Source: Nitratifractor salsuginis DSM 16511 (lineage in GTDB: Bacteria > Campylobacterota > Campylobacteria > Campylobacterales > Sulfurovaceae). Taken from it: a stretch of 64,000 nt of DNA. Positions 26,210-35,291 of the stretch are shown here, piece by piece. The notes beneath the pieces are model-generated. The model ran no database searches and was not told the DNA's origin. It saw nothing but the letters and a program-made list of their open reading frames with translations. The position numbers were made by a program, and so were the translations under genes. The stretch lies in contig NC_014935.1 of NCBI RefSeq assembly GCF_000186245.1, forward strand, positions 1,612,001 through 1,676,000. Reading direction: 5' to 3'. Numbering within the stretch: the stretch's first letter is position 1; every line of letters starts with the position of its first letter.

Positions 26210-26629
26210 CTTTTATCCTTTTTATAACAGGGGCACGCTGCGCCGGGCGACTAACAGCGGGTGTTCAACCCACGCCCCACTGCCTCAGTAAGTGAAGCAT
26301 CCGAGGATACGATTCATTGTATGAACATTTTATACCATATCCTCAAAATCCCCAAATATGCCAAAACGACATATTTTTTCAATCCTACCGAGTTTTCCAT
26401 CAAAAATCTCTTACCTCCCATATCGTGCTATTGGCTCCACAACCGTTATACGCACTTTTTGTTCGGATAACAGGCCATATTCCAATAGCTAGACAAAAAG
26501 TGCAGATATCAAAGGATGGTCTATCCTATTTGTATGAATGAATATAATGGGTTTCGGAGTATGCATTCCCACGCTCAGCGTGGGAATGCATAGAAAGAAC
26601 AGAAGTAAACAAAAGAAAGACGAGAAGCC
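26210..26629. other. Gene-free gap with two inverted repeats
   Basis: No convincing gene. It holds an 11-bp inverted repeat GCACTTTTTGT / ACAAAAAGTGC (26453-26463 and 26492-26502) and a strong palindrome at 26560-26592. Short open frames here lack ribosome sites and recognisable sequence. Confidence 0.55.
26560..26592. repeat. 33-bp near-perfect palindrome (REP-like hairpin)
   Basis: Two 16-bp arms, the left one TATGCATTCCCACGCT, separated by a single C. The CCCACGC-GCGTGGG core resembles hairpins dispersed in many proteobacteria. It lies 38 bp downstream of the symporter gene's stop and could end its transcript, but no T-run follows in that direction. Confidence 0.7.
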
Positions 26630-27991
26630 TCAGAGTTCCTCTTCCTCTTTGACCTCCTCGATCACCTTGGCAAGCTCCTCTTCTACTTTTTCATCGATCT
26701 CCAACTCTTCATCATAGACCGTTCCAGCTTCGGGATCGTCATAGATACGCTCATCCAGTTTCTTTTCACTCTTAGCCACGATGGTAGTCACCACGCCGTC
26801 ACCCGATACATTGACCGCGGTACGGATCATATCCAGCAACCGATCCACGCCGAGGATCAGGCCGATTCCCTCTACCGGGAGCCCTACCTGGGTAAAGACC
26901 ATTGAAAGCATAATCAACCCCACCCCGGGGACGCCGGCTGTACCGATGGAGGCCAACACCGACATCAGAATGACCGTCAAGTAGCCGGCCGTCCCCAGGT
27001 CGACGCCGTAGGCATTGGCGATAAAGACCGTCGCCACCCCCTGCATAATGGCGGTCCCGTCCATGTTGATCGTCGCACCGAAAGGGATGGTGAAGGATGC
27101 GATGGAGTTGTGTACACCGAGACGCTCCACCGTCGCCCGCAATGTAACGGGAATCGTCGCGTTGGAGCTGGAGGTAGAGAAGGCGAAGACCTGCACTTCG
27201 CGGAATTTTTTGAGGAACATTGCGGGGCTCTTGCCCGAAAGGAGTTTGAGTAAGAGCATCAGCGTGATGAAAAGGTGGAACATCAGGGTCCCGATGAGGA
27301 CCAGCACATAGCCCGCCAAGTCCGCCAGGAGCCCCAGTCCCAGATTTGCCATAGCCCGTGCCAGGAGTGCAAAGACTGCATAAGGGGCCAGAGCCATAAT
27401 GATGGTTACCATCTTCATCATAATCTCATTGCCAATCTCGGTCAGCTCCACGATCGCTTTGGCCTTTTTCCCCACCATAAGGATCGAAATTCCGATAAGA
27501 ATTGAAAAAAAGATGATCTGGAGCATATTACCTTTGGCCATAGCATCGATCATATTGGTCGGAACAATATTGATGAGCACCTGGCTCAATGGCGGTGCCT
27601 CTTTGGCAGTGAAAACCGCGTCGCTGCTCATATGCACGCCCGAGCCAATGCCCAAAGATGCGGCGATGGTGATGGCCACGGCGATAGCTATGGCGGTCGT
27701 GAGCATGTAGAGGACGAAGGATTTCGCACCCACCTTCCCCAGCTCGCGGATGTCACCGATACCGACCACTCCCGTGATCAATGAGAAGATCACCAAGGGA
27801 ACGACCAACATCTTCAAGGCCGCAACAAAAAGCTTACCGATAATGAGAAACAGCCCATCGGTTATATAAAGGTTAATCCAGGACCCATGGGCATTTAGCC
27901 CAAGCATATTGAGCGCCAGTCCCACGATAATCCCCAGGGCCATTCCGATCAGGACTTTGACCGTCAAAGACATCTTTTTCTTTTCCGCCAT
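26630..27991 (-). CDS. Dicarboxylate/amino acid:cation symporter (DAACS family)
   Basis: 453 residues with about eight membrane helices. Signatures of the glutamate/dicarboxylate symporter fold are present: FSTSSSNATIPVT (the serine-rich hairpin), GATINMDGTAI and the C-terminal VDRLLDMIRTAVNVSGD. The substrate (C4-dicarboxylate or glutamate/aspartate) is not certain. The last ~45 residues are an acidic cytoplasmic tail, ending in a run of glutamates, longer than in most relatives. Confidence 0.88.
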   Translation of the reverse strand: MAEKKKMSLTVKVLIGMALGIIVGLALNMLGLNAHGSWINLYITDGLFLIIGKLFVAALKMLVVPLVIFSLITGVVGIGDIRELGKVGAKSFVLYMLTTAIAIAVAITIAASLGIGSGVHMSSDAVFTAKEAPPLSQVLINIVPTNMIDAMAKGNMLQIIFFSILIGISILMVGKKAKAIVELTEIGNEIMMKMVTIIMALAPYAVFALLARAMANLGLGLLADLAGYVLVLIGTLMFHLFITLMLLLKLLSGKSPAMFLKKFREVQVFAFSTSSSNATIPVTLRATVERLGVHNSIASFTIPFGATINMDGTAIMQGVATVFIANAYGVDLGTAGYLTVILMSVLASIGTAGVPGVGLIMLSMVFTQVGLPVEGIGLILGVDRLLDMIRTAVNVSGDGVVTTIVAKSEKKLDERIYDDPEAGTVYDEELEIDEKVEEELAKVIEEVKEEEEL

Positions 27992-28236
27992 TTTATAACT
28001 CCTTTTGCTGACACACGACGAACGGAGTCCCTCGAAATCCCGCTCTCCTCCAACCGCGATCCGTATCTATGATAGAGGAGCGACGCTTCAAAATCACTTA
28101 TTAAATCTACATATTTGTATACAATATGTTTTTATAAATGATAAAGAGTAGCTTGCCGAGGTATGGCAAAGAGAAGGATTTCGAAAGGCTTTGGGGAAAA
28201 TCAGTGTTGCCAAGTAGGAAGAAAGAAGAGGCGATC

Positions 28237-28965
28237 CTACCCCTCGCTGCGGTACTCGCACCAGCCCAGCAACTCCCGGTCGCCGGAGATGATGTAGAGT
28301 TCCTTGGGTAGCAGATCCTGTTTGTGTTTCCGGATCAGCTGTCGGCGTAGCTCGGGAAACCGCCAGAAGAAAAAGAGTCCACCGCCGTGGGGAGCGTTGC
28401 TCCAGGCTCCCAGGCGTAGGGCGCTCTCCCACTCGTTGGCGATGCTGTTCTGGATCGCGGCGCAGCTCTCCTCCAGATAGGTATCGACGAGATGTTTGTG
28501 CTCATATTCGGCCAGCGCCCGGGCATAGGAGGTCAAAGCCGTGCGAATCTTCTCCCATTGGGGTGTGCTGATCTGCAGATCCGGGATCGTTCCTCGAAAA
28601 CTCAAGGCTTCGAATTCCCGACTGACTTTTTGCTCCTCCAGGTCAAAGACTTCGATATGCCGCCGCCGCAATCCTTCGGCGGGAAGAGAGATCTTTTCGG
28701 GGATCACCAGGTCCTCCAGCCGATGGAGGGCAAAGACCATCGAACGCACCGCCTCAGATGCCTGCAAAAAGGCTTCGTCGTTCTGGAGATTTTCCAGATG
28801 CTTCCGTGCCTTATTCTGAAGACTTTTATCCTTTTTGACCCAGTAGAAGACCCAGGCATTCTCGATCGCTTCACGCACCGACGATCCGGGCAGGTAGGCC
28901 TGTCCCTCCTCTTTGGGAAAGCCCTTTTTAGAATCGGCGATCAGCGTCGTCCAGGCGATCAGCAT
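28237..28965 (-). CDS. Orphan RAMP-like (Csm5-like) protein, tentative
   Basis: 242 residues from the ATG at 28965. Near the N-terminus it has AYLPGSSVREAIENA, close to the YLPGSSIKGAI motif of Csm5-type RAMP proteins. About 40 residues from the end it has LRLGAWSNAPHGGG, which resembles the glycine-rich loop of the RAMP fold. The centre is helical and unfamiliar. No cas gene or repeat array is in the window. The start overlaps the stop of the upstream gene (TGATG), so the two proteins are made together and probably act together. The RAMP assignment rests on two motifs and is not secure. Confidence 0.45.
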   Translation of the reverse strand: MLIAWTTLIADSKKGFPKEEGQAYLPGSSVREAIENAWVFYWVKKDKSLQNKARKHLENLQNDEAFLQASEAVRSMVFALHRLEDLVIPEKISLPAEGLRRRHIEVFDLEEQKVSREFEALSFRGTIPDLQISTPQWEKIRTALTSYARALAEYEHKHLVDTYLEESCAAIQNSIANEWESALRLGAWSNAPHGGGLFFFWRFPELRRQLIRKHKQDLLPKELYIISGDRELLGWCEYRSEG

Positions 28966-29648
28966 CACTTCAACTCCGCCAGGGCTTTGTCGATGCGTTC
29001 GGCGATGTGCTCGTCAAACAGTGCGATCGTCGGCACCATCCAGCTCATACGGTAGCGGGGTTTGCCCTCCTTGTTCTCACCGAACCAGGCCAGAGCTATC
29101 CTGCCGAATCCCATATCCTTTTCGATCTTCTTGGCTTCCCGCAAAAAGCGCCGGGGCACGGGAGGAAGCTCCGCAAAGCTCATCGGTTTGCCGCTCTCAC
29201 CGTCGTGACGCACCAGCTCGGCGGCACTGCCCAGTGTCCGGAGGGCATTGGCCACGTGGGGCAAGCGGTGTTTTTTCAAAAAGGCCAGCAATATCTCCCC
29301 CGCCGGAACCCGCAGGATCTCCTGACTCTCCTCAGCCTCCAGGTCCAGGACGAGGTGAGCCGTCCCCTCCTCCATCTCGATCCGGGCATAGGCTTTGGCG
29401 TTTTTGGGATACTCTTTGAGGACTTCGGTGATGGAGACATCGCTGCCTTCATACTCGAAGCTCTCTCCTTCGGCCGCGCCTTCGGGCCGGGTTGCGTAAA
29501 TGGTTTTGCCGTTGTGGATACCGCTCACCAGATCGAAGCCCCACTTTTTGAGGCTCTTGATCTTGAACTCCCGTTCACGCTCCGGGGCCCCCAGGGTCTC
29601 GAAGACCAGGGTACCCAACACCATCGGTTCATTGATTTCAAAGGTCAT
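28965..29648 (-). CDS. Unknown protein coupled to the RAMP-like gene
   Basis: 227 residues from the ATG at 29648, which follows AGGAGTG at good spacing. I do not recognise it. The N-terminal half looks beta-rich (LGTLVFETLGAPEREREFKI, KTIYATRPEG), the middle has VPAGEILLAFLKKHRLPHVANALR, and the C-terminal part is mixed with a basic helix around PRRFLREAKKIEKDMGFG. No signal peptide or membrane segment. Its stop overlaps the start of the RAMP-like gene. An RNA- or nucleoprotein-related role would fit the partner but is only a guess. Confidence 0.6.
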   Translation of the reverse strand: MTFEINEPMVLGTLVFETLGAPEREREFKIKSLKKWGFDLVSGIHNGKTIYATRPEGAAEGESFEYEGSDVSITEVLKEYPKNAKAYARIEMEEGTAHLVLDLEAEESQEILRVPAGEILLAFLKKHRLPHVANALRTLGSAAELVRHDGESGKPMSFAELPPVPRRFLREAKKIEKDMGFGRIALAWFGENKEGKPRYRMSWMVPTIALFDEHIAERIDKALAELK

Positions 29649-29807
29649 AATCACTCCTGATTTTTTGCAAATCATAACCGAGAAGAGAGAAGACCCCTTG
29701 CTACCTGGGTCACATCCGGGGAGAATTGTCCATCAAATGCAAGAAGTTCGGCTAAAAGTGGAAAATACGTTCCTGAATGGAGTAGAGAAAAGGCATATAG
29801 AAGTCCC

Positions 29808-30527
29808 TCAAGGGATCCGGAAATGATAGACCCACTCCACATTCCCCTCTTTGCCCGCCAGGGAACTGGGAGTTTTGCGCAAGAGCTGCCAACCCATCGC
29901 CTCCGTCACGGCTTCGAACCGCTCCATCGCTCTCTCGATCGCCCGGGAATCGGTCACCACCCCTTTACGGTCCCGTTTGGCTTCTCTGCCCACTTCGAAC
30001 TGGGGTTTGAAGAGCAAAATCACCTCGGCTCCGGGAGCGGCCAGGCGGGCGACGGAGGGGAGGATATGGTGAAGGCTGATGAAACTCACATCCGAAACGA
30101 TGAGGGGATAGCGAATCCCGGGATCGAAATCACGGATGTCAGTCTGCTCATAGGAGCGGACCCGGGGATCGGCCCGAAGAGAAGGGTGGAGCTGATCCCT
30201 TCCCACATCCACGGCATCCACTCCCGCCGCACCCTTTTCCAACAGCACCTGGGTGAAGCCTCCGGTGGAGCTGCCGATGTCAAGGCAGCGCTTCCCTTCT
30301 GTCTCCAACGGATGTTCCTGCAGATAACCCGCCAGCTTCTGAGCGGAGCGGGAGACATAGACCGGGCCGCCCTGGAGGGTGATCTCGGTCTCCTCACCCA
30401 CTTTGAAAGCGGGCTTTTTTTGCACGTGCCCATCGAGGAACACCCGCCCTTTGCGGATTGCCTCGGCGGCTTTGTTGCGGCTCTCAAAAAGCCCCCGCTC
30501 CACCAGGGCCGTGTCGAGACGTTTCAT
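29808..30527 (-). CDS. tlyA: TlyA-family rRNA (ribose-2'-O)-methyltransferase
   Basis: 239 residues. An N-terminal S4 RNA-binding domain (RLDTALVERGLFESRNKAAEAIRKGRVFLDG is its pattern, 1-60) is followed by an FtsJ-like Rossmann methyltransferase with LDIGSSTGGFTQVLLEKGA and DVSFISLH. TlyA proteins methylate ribose in 16S and/or 23S rRNA and affect capreomycin sensitivity. The start overlaps the end of murI (ATGA). Confidence 0.88.
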   Translation of the reverse strand: MKRLDTALVERGLFESRNKAAEAIRKGRVFLDGHVQKKPAFKVGEETEITLQGGPVYVSRSAQKLAGYLQEHPLETEGKRCLDIGSSTGGFTQVLLEKGAAGVDAVDVGRDQLHPSLRADPRVRSYEQTDIRDFDPGIRYPLIVSDVSFISLHHILPSVARLAAPGAEVILLFKPQFEVGREAKRDRKGVVTDSRAIERAMERFEAVTEAMGWQLLRKTPSSLAGKEGNVEWVYHFRIP

Positions 30528-31360
30528 CGCTCCTCCAGCCTCTCGGGGTCCAGCCGGTTCACGGGATAGGAGCGACCGAGAATATGCTCCACCGCTTCGG
30601 TATCGATCGGGCCAGTGGCGTAGAGTTTCAATACCGGCTCTCCATTACTTTTACTTTCGCATTCGCCCAGCAGGCTCAGCAGTCGCCGTGCGATCGCCTC
30701 TCCGGTTTCGATGAGAGTCACCGGCGTGCCCATCACTTCCCGGATCGCGGAAGCGGCCAGCGGATAGTGGGTGCAGCCCAGCACGATCGTATCGACCCCC
30801 GCCTCTCGCATAGGGGCCAGCCACCCTTCGAGCATCCGGCGGCACTCCGGGCTCTCTACCTCTCCCCGTTCGATCCGCTCCACCAGGCCCGGGCAAGCCT
30901 GCTCAAAGAGCTGCACTTCATGCTCTGTGCAGAGGCGCTCTGCCAAAGCCTGATATTTCTCTCCCGCCAGAGTCGCCGGCGTCGCCAGAATCCCTACTTT
31001 GGCGCTGCGGCTCGCCCGAACCGCCGGCTTGATCCCCGGCTCGGTCCCGACTATGGGAAGATCGGGAAAACGTTCCCGTAGTGTCGCAATGGCGGCGGAG
31101 GTAGCGGTATTGCAGGCGACGACCAGGGCATCGACGTCGTGTTCACGGATGAAATACTCGGCAATCCCCAGGGAGTAGCTACGAATCTCTTCACGGCTCT
31201 TCTCCCCGTAGGGCGCATGGGCCGTATCGGCCAGATAGAGGATCTCCGCCCCCGGCAAGGCTTGCATAATGGGACGCAGAACCGTCAAACCGCCTAAGCC
31301 GGAGTCGAAGATTCCGATTCTGACAATTTTGGATTTTGGATTTTGGATTTTGGATTTCAT
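30524..31360 (-). CDS. murI: Glutamate racemase
   Basis: 278 residues. Motifs: GIFDSGLGGLTVLRPI, VVACNTATSAA with the first catalytic cysteine, and VLGCTHYPL with the second. The enzyme supplies D-glutamate for peptidoglycan. The ATG at 31360 overlaps the stop of the four-helix gene (ATGA). Its first eleven codons after ATG are encoded by the ATTTTGG heptamer array at 31326-31356. Because the unit is 7 bp, a change in copy number would put the start out of frame with this essential enzyme; no ATG, GTG or TTG lies between the array and GIFDSGLGG. Confidence 0.92.
   Translation of the reverse strand: MKSKIQNPKSKIVRIGIFDSGLGGLTVLRPIMQALPGAEILYLADTAHAPYGEKSREEIRSYSLGIAEYFIREHDVDALVVACNTATSAAIATLRERFPDLPIVGTEPGIKPAVRASRSAKVGILATPATLAGEKYQALAERLCTEHEVQLFEQACPGLVERIERGEVESPECRRMLEGWLAPMREAGVDTIVLGCTHYPLAASAIREVMGTPVTLIETGEAIARRLLSLLGECESKSNGEPVLKLYATGPIDTEAVEHILGRSYPVNRLDPERLEER
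31326..31356. repeat. Tandem heptamer ATTTTGG, four copies plus ATT (murI start)
   Basis: Identical to 9323-9353; it lies just inside the murI start codon and is one arm of a perfect 31-bp inverted pair with 31751-31781. Confidence 0.95.
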
Positions 31361-31815
31361 TGGTTTTTCTGAAGTGTCAAAATAATACTTGTCAAAAGGC
31401 GATTGATGGATTCGATATCTGCCAACATACTTTTCACGTGATCTCTGTCAGCCTCCAAATAGCCTGTTTCAATCAACAAACGAAGCCAATATCGGGTTTC
31501 TCTCGCCTCTTTTGACGCGATGGTGAGTTTGGAAACAAAATCTTTGCGACTCTGTGCAGCTTGGGCCTCTTCGACATTGGCACCTATGGAAGTCCCTGAA
31601 CGAAGAATCTGCTTGGAAAGAATATACTCGTTATGCTTTTTACAGAGGTGACGATAAAGTAAGACTATACGTTTAGCAAAAGAAAATGAGAGTTCAACAA
31701 TCTCATTTTTGTTCTCTTTAGCCTCCAGAAGTGAAGACTCGTCTTCATTTAATCCAAAATCCAAAATCCAAAATCCAAAATCGCGTAATGAATGAAGCGG
31801 CTTATGCCCCTTCAT
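31357..31815 (-). CDS. Four-helix-bundle protein (S23/IVP family)
   Basis: 152 residues. From about residue 35 it follows the four-helix-bundle family first seen in 23S rRNA intervening sequences: [27 protein letters not shown] is its hallmark, then [20 protein letters not shown]. The family is usually ~115-120 residues; here an N-terminal extension of ~30 residues is encoded partly by the heptamer array at 31751-31781 and starts inside the end of rho. No other ATG is available before the conserved domain. It sits between rho and murI, flanked by oppositely oriented 31-bp repeats. Function is unknown. Confidence 0.8.
   Translation of the reverse strand: MKGHKPLHSLRDFGFWILDFGLNEDESSLLEAKENKNEIVELSFSFAKRIVLLYRHLCKKHNEYILSKQILRSGTSIGANVEEAQAAQSRKDFVSKLTIASKEARETRYWLRLLIETGYLEADRDHVKSMLADIESINRLLTSIILTLQKNQ
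31751..31781. repeat. Heptamer array, inverted copy of the 31-bp repeat
   Basis: Perfect reverse complement of 31326-31356 (plus strand unit AATCCAA, rotating to CCAAAAT). It lies within the 5' coding part of the four-helix-bundle gene. Confidence 0.95.
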
Positions 31816-33133
31816 TCATGATGGAAAGAAATTCATCGTTGCTCTTGGTCTTGAGCATTTTAGAAAAGAGGAATTTGAGCCCTTCGACCTCTTCCATATT
31901 CTGCATAGCGTTGCGGATCGCCCAGACTTTCTGGAGGGTTTCGGGATCGGTGAGGAGCTCCTCTTTGCGGGTGCCGGACTTGGTGACATCGATGGCGGGA
32001 TAGATACGGCGGTCGGCGACGTGGCGGCTGAGGACTACTTCGGCGTTACCCGTTCCCTTGAACTCTTCGAAGATCACTTCATCCATCCGGCTGCCGGTTT
32101 CGATGAGGGCGGTGGCGATGATGGTGAGGCTGCCGCCGTTTTCGATGTTCCGGGCGGCACCGAAGAAGCGCTTGGGCTTGTGCAGGGCATTAGCGTCTAC
32201 CCCCCCGGAGAGGACTTTACCGGAACTAGGGGTAACGGTGTTGTAGGCCCGTGCCAGACGGGTGATGGAGTCGAGCAGGATGATCACATCCTCGCCCAGC
32301 TCCACCCGGCGCTTGGCCCGCTCGATGACCATCTCGGCGGTGCGCACGTGGTTCTGTGCCGGCAGGTCGAAGGTGGAGGCGTAGACTTCCCCCTTGACGG
32401 AGCGCTGCATATCGGTGACCTCTTCGGGCCGCTCGTCGACCAGCAGAACCATCAGGGCCGCTTCGGGGTTGTTGTGGGTGATGCCGTGGGCCACCTCTTT
32501 GAGCAGTTCGGTCTTACCGGTGCGGGGCGGAGCCACCACCAAGGCCCGCTGCCCCTTGCCGATGGGGGCGAAGAGGTCGATGACCCGTCCGGTGAGTTTC
32601 ATCGGGTTGTACTCGAGTTTGAGCTTCTCCTGGGGATAGAGGGGGGTCAGGTTATCGAAGAGAGGGCGTTTCTTGGACTCTTCGGGCGGCAGGTAGTTGA
32701 TCGCTTCGATCTTGAGCAGAGCGTAGTATTTCTCCTGCTCCTTGGGGGCGCGCACCTGGCCGGTGACGATGTCGCCGTTACGCAGGGCGAAACGCTTGAT
32801 CTGGGTCGAGCTGACGTAGGTATCATTCGATGAGTTGGCGAAGTTGCCGTCGATGGAACGCAAAAAGCCGTAGCCGTCGCTCATAATCTCCAGGATACCG
32901 GTAAAGAGGATGTACCCTCCCTGGCTCACCTGGGCTTTGAGGATTTCGAAGATCAGGTCTTTGCGCTGATATTCGTTGGGATTTTCCACCTTGAGTTTGC
33001 GGGCGATCTCCACCAACTCGTCGAGCGGTTTGTTCTGCAAATCTTCGATCTTGTACCCTTCGACAGGGGTATGGGTACGCTGATGCTGTTTTCTGCCATT
33101 ATTATGGCCGTTTTTCTGGCGGTTTTCTTCCAT
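31802..33133 (-). CDS. rho: Transcription termination factor Rho
   Basis: 443 residues. N-terminal Rho domain (about 30-75), cold-shock-like RNA-binding domain with GYGFLRS (about 90-150), and the ATPase with [11 protein letters not shown] (Walker A), [14 protein letters not shown] (Walker B) and the Q/R-loop segment [14 protein letters not shown]. Rho is the hexameric RNA helicase that ends transcription. The first ~20 residues are a basic Asn/Gln/His-rich tail. The stop overlaps the start of the four-helix-bundle gene by 14 bp. Confidence 0.94.
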   Translation of the reverse strand: MEENRQKNGHNNGRKQHQRTHTPVEGYKIEDLQNKPLDELVEIARKLKVENPNEYQRKDLIFEILKAQVSQGGYILFTGILEIMSDGYGFLRSIDGNFANSSNDTYVSSTQIKRFALRNGDIVTGQVRAPKEQEKYYALLKIEAINYLPPEESKKRPLFDNLTPLYPQEKLKLEYNPMKLTGRVIDLFAPIGKGQRALVVAPPRTGKTELLKEVAHGITHNNPEAALMVLLVDERPEEVTDMQRSVKGEVYASTFDLPAQNHVRTAEMVIERAKRRVELGEDVIILLDSITRLARAYNTVTPSSGKVLSGGVDANALHKPKRFFGAARNIENGGSLTIIATALIETGSRMDEVIFEEFKGTGNAEVVLSRHVADRRIYPAIDVTKSGTRKEELLTDPETLQKVWAIRNAMQNMEEVEGLKFLFSKMLKTKSNDEFLSIMNEGA

Positions 33134-33273
33134 GGGTCCTCGTAATTATGGAGATTAAGTAAAAAATGTGCAGAGATGAATGCAAAGATTGTCCACTCTT
33201 AGGAATTCGCAGGCGAATCCTGTGAAGCACGTTTTGTAAGTGGCGTCATTATAATGCTTTTTGGCCTTAAATG

Positions 33274-33672
33274 TCAAACCGACACGTGGGTCAGGGCCAG
33301 CCAGACCAGCCACGGATAGGTCAGGGGCCCGACGGCCCAGAGCCAGAAAGGCATCTCCATCTTGAGCATCTCCTCCGTCAGCGGATCGCTCTCGTGACGG
33401 ACATAGATCTTGCGGACCATTTCGATCTTGGTAAAGATATCGAGGGTCTTGAGGGCGATGGCCAGGATGATGGGCCAGTTGAGCAGGTCAAAGCGCAGGG
33501 AGAGATAGAGGATGTAGAGGTATCCGGTATGGGCCAGCAGCAGCACAAAGACCGAACGGCGGTAGAGCCGCCACACCTTCTCCATCACCGTGCGCATCTG
33601 CGGCGCATACTGCCACGAGGTCTCCACCAGTTCCGCCAGAAAACTCAGTGCGACCCAATGCCAAATCTGCAT
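33274..33672 (-). CDS. Small integral membrane protein of unknown function
   Basis: 132 residues with three or four hydrophobic helices (IWHWVALSFLAELV, VFVLLLAHTGYLYILYLSL, WPIILAIALK, FWLWAVGPLTYPWLVWLAL). No family recognised. The ATG overlaps the dapE stop (TGATG), so the protein is co-translated with DapE and rhodanese, which do not reveal its role. Confidence 0.6.
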   Translation of the reverse strand: MQIWHWVALSFLAELVETSWQYAPQMRTVMEKVWRLYRRSVFVLLLAHTGYLYILYLSLRFDLLNWPIILAIALKTLDIFTKIEMVRKIYVRHESDPLTEEMLKMEMPFWLWAVGPLTYPWLVWLALTHVSV

Positions 33673-34766
33673 CAAAAAGCCTCGATCACCCGGCGGAAGA
33701 CCCGGTAGAGCCCCTCCACCTCATCGATGGGCACCCGCTCGTTGGGGGCATGGATGGTGTCGTTGCGCACCCCGAACTCCACGACTTTTACCCCGTACTC
33801 GGCGAAAAAGCGGGCGTCACTGGTGCCGCCGGCGGTAGAGTGTTTGGGCGCCAGGCCCGTCACCTCGGCGATGGCCCGGTCCAGAACCCGGACAACCCGG
33901 GTATCGGGATCGGTGACGAAGGGCTTGGCGCTCTGGGAAAGTTTGAGGTCGTAATCCATCCCCGAGAAATAGCGATGGACGAACTCTTCCACATCTTTCA
34001 AGTCGGTATGGGTATTGTTGCGGACATTGAACATCATCTTGAGTTTGCCCGGAGTGACGTTGGTTACTTCCATTCCCGCCCGGATATCGGTGATGACGAA
34101 TTGGCTGGGGGCGAAAAACTCGTCCCCCTCGTCCAGGTTCACCCCGGCCATATGGGGAAGGACCTGGGAGACTTTGTGGATGGGGTTGACCGCCTTTTCG
34201 GGATAGGCGGCGTGGCCCTGGCGCCCCCGTTTCTCGATGACGCCGTTGATGGAACCCCGGCGGCCGATCTTGATGGCGTCGCCGAAGCGCTCTTCGCAGG
34301 TGGGCTCGGCGACGATGGCGTAGTCAGGCAAGAGGCCGATCTGGCGTAGATGGGCCAGCATGATCCGGGTACCGTAGGTGGCGTCCCCCTCCTCATCGCT
34401 GGTCAGGAGCAGCGAAAGGGTACCGTTGAAGCGCTCCGCCCGTTTCATCGCTTCGACGAAGGCCGCCACGCCGCTCTTCATATCCTGGGCGCCCCGGGCG
34501 GTGATCACCCCCTTTTCGATCCGGGGGGTGAAAGGGTCGCTGCGCCATCCCTCTCCCGGGGGCACCACATCCACATGCCCGGCGAAACAGAGGTGTTCTC
34601 CCTCCCCGAACTTCCGATACATAAAGAGATTTTTCACTCCCCCTTCGTCAAGGCGGATGATCTCGTAGCCCGGGAGGTACTCCTGGACAAACTCCATCAA
34701 CCCCGCGTCATCGGGGGTGACCGAAGGGGCGCTCAGCAGCCGAATCAGCAGATCAGTCACCTCCAT
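33672..34766 (-). CDS. dapE: Succinyl-diaminopimelate desuccinylase
   Basis: 364 residues, M20 metallopeptidase family. LCFAGHVDVVPPGEGW and ARGAQDMKSGVAAFVEA carry the metal His and Asp, LLTSDEEGDA has the catalytic acidic pair, and GTSDARFFAEYG lies at the end. The enzyme releases diaminopimelate for lysine and peptidoglycan. The start overlaps the rhodanese gene by 14 bp. Confidence 0.9.
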   Translation of the reverse strand: MEVTDLLIRLLSAPSVTPDDAGLMEFVQEYLPGYEIIRLDEGGVKNLFMYRKFGEGEHLCFAGHVDVVPPGEGWRSDPFTPRIEKGVITARGAQDMKSGVAAFVEAMKRAERFNGTLSLLLTSDEEGDATYGTRIMLAHLRQIGLLPDYAIVAEPTCEERFGDAIKIGRRGSINGVIEKRGRQGHAAYPEKAVNPIHKVSQVLPHMAGVNLDEGDEFFAPSQFVITDIRAGMEVTNVTPGKLKMMFNVRNNTHTDLKDVEEFVHRYFSGMDYDLKLSQSAKPFVTDPDTRVVRVLDRAIAEVTGLAPKHSTAGGTSDARFFAEYGVKVVEFGVRNDTIHAPNERVPIDEVEGLYRVFRRVIEAF

Positions 34767-35124
34767 AGGTGCCCCCCTCTACCGGCCCGTGCCAACTCAT
34801 GATCCCGCTGCGGTGGTCGATGAGCTTCCCGGCGCCGTGCTGCTTCATGATCTGCTGCACCTGCCCCGTCCGGTTGGCGGTGCGACAGGTGAGGATCACC
34901 GGCTTTTGCCGGCTCAGTTCGATCAGCTCCCCCGCCCACTCCTGGAAGCGGCTGGTCGGGCGCAGCAGATCCACCCCGGGGATGTGGGCCTCTTCATACT
35001 CATAGGGCTCCCGGACATCCACCAGCAGAAAATCGCACGCTCCGGCTTCCCGTGCCGCCAGCAGCGCTTCCAGCTGCGCCGAGTTGACCGCATCACCTTC
35101 CAACCATTTCAAATCGATACCCAT
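34753..35124 (-). CDS. Rhodanese-domain protein
   Basis: 123 residues, a single rhodanese domain: LLVDVREPYEYEEAHIPG and the active-site loop TCRTANRTG with the catalytic cysteine. Such proteins carry sulfane sulfur or transfer it to thiol or cyanide acceptors. The C-terminus (DHRSGIMSWHG) closes the fold. It heads the rhodanese-dapE-membrane protein operon. Confidence 0.82.
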   Translation of the reverse strand: MGIDLKWLEGDAVNSAQLEALLAAREAGACDFLLVDVREPYEYEEAHIPGVDLLRPTSRFQEWAGELIELSRQKPVILTCRTANRTGQVQQIMKQHGAGKLIDHRSGIMSWHGPVEGGTYGGD

Positions 35125-35291
35125 GATTTCTACCTTTCGTCTCTTACTCGTCCACCCGGACTCTTCGGGTCAAAATTCCCGCAATTATACCCACCGGGAA
35201 AGCCCGGGAGCTTTGCCGACGCCATCCTTAATCCTAAATCCTATATAATAAGCCCTATCTCATTCAGAACCCAGTAGAAAAAGGATTGCCT

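Noticed and set aside
26225-26290. Integron attC-like site
   Set aside because: CTAAC and GGGTG-like pieces are present, but no paired R/L boxes and no integrase.
28094-28432. 112-residue gene over the end of the RAMP-like gene
   Set aside because: Overlaps a better-supported gene in another frame and has no features.
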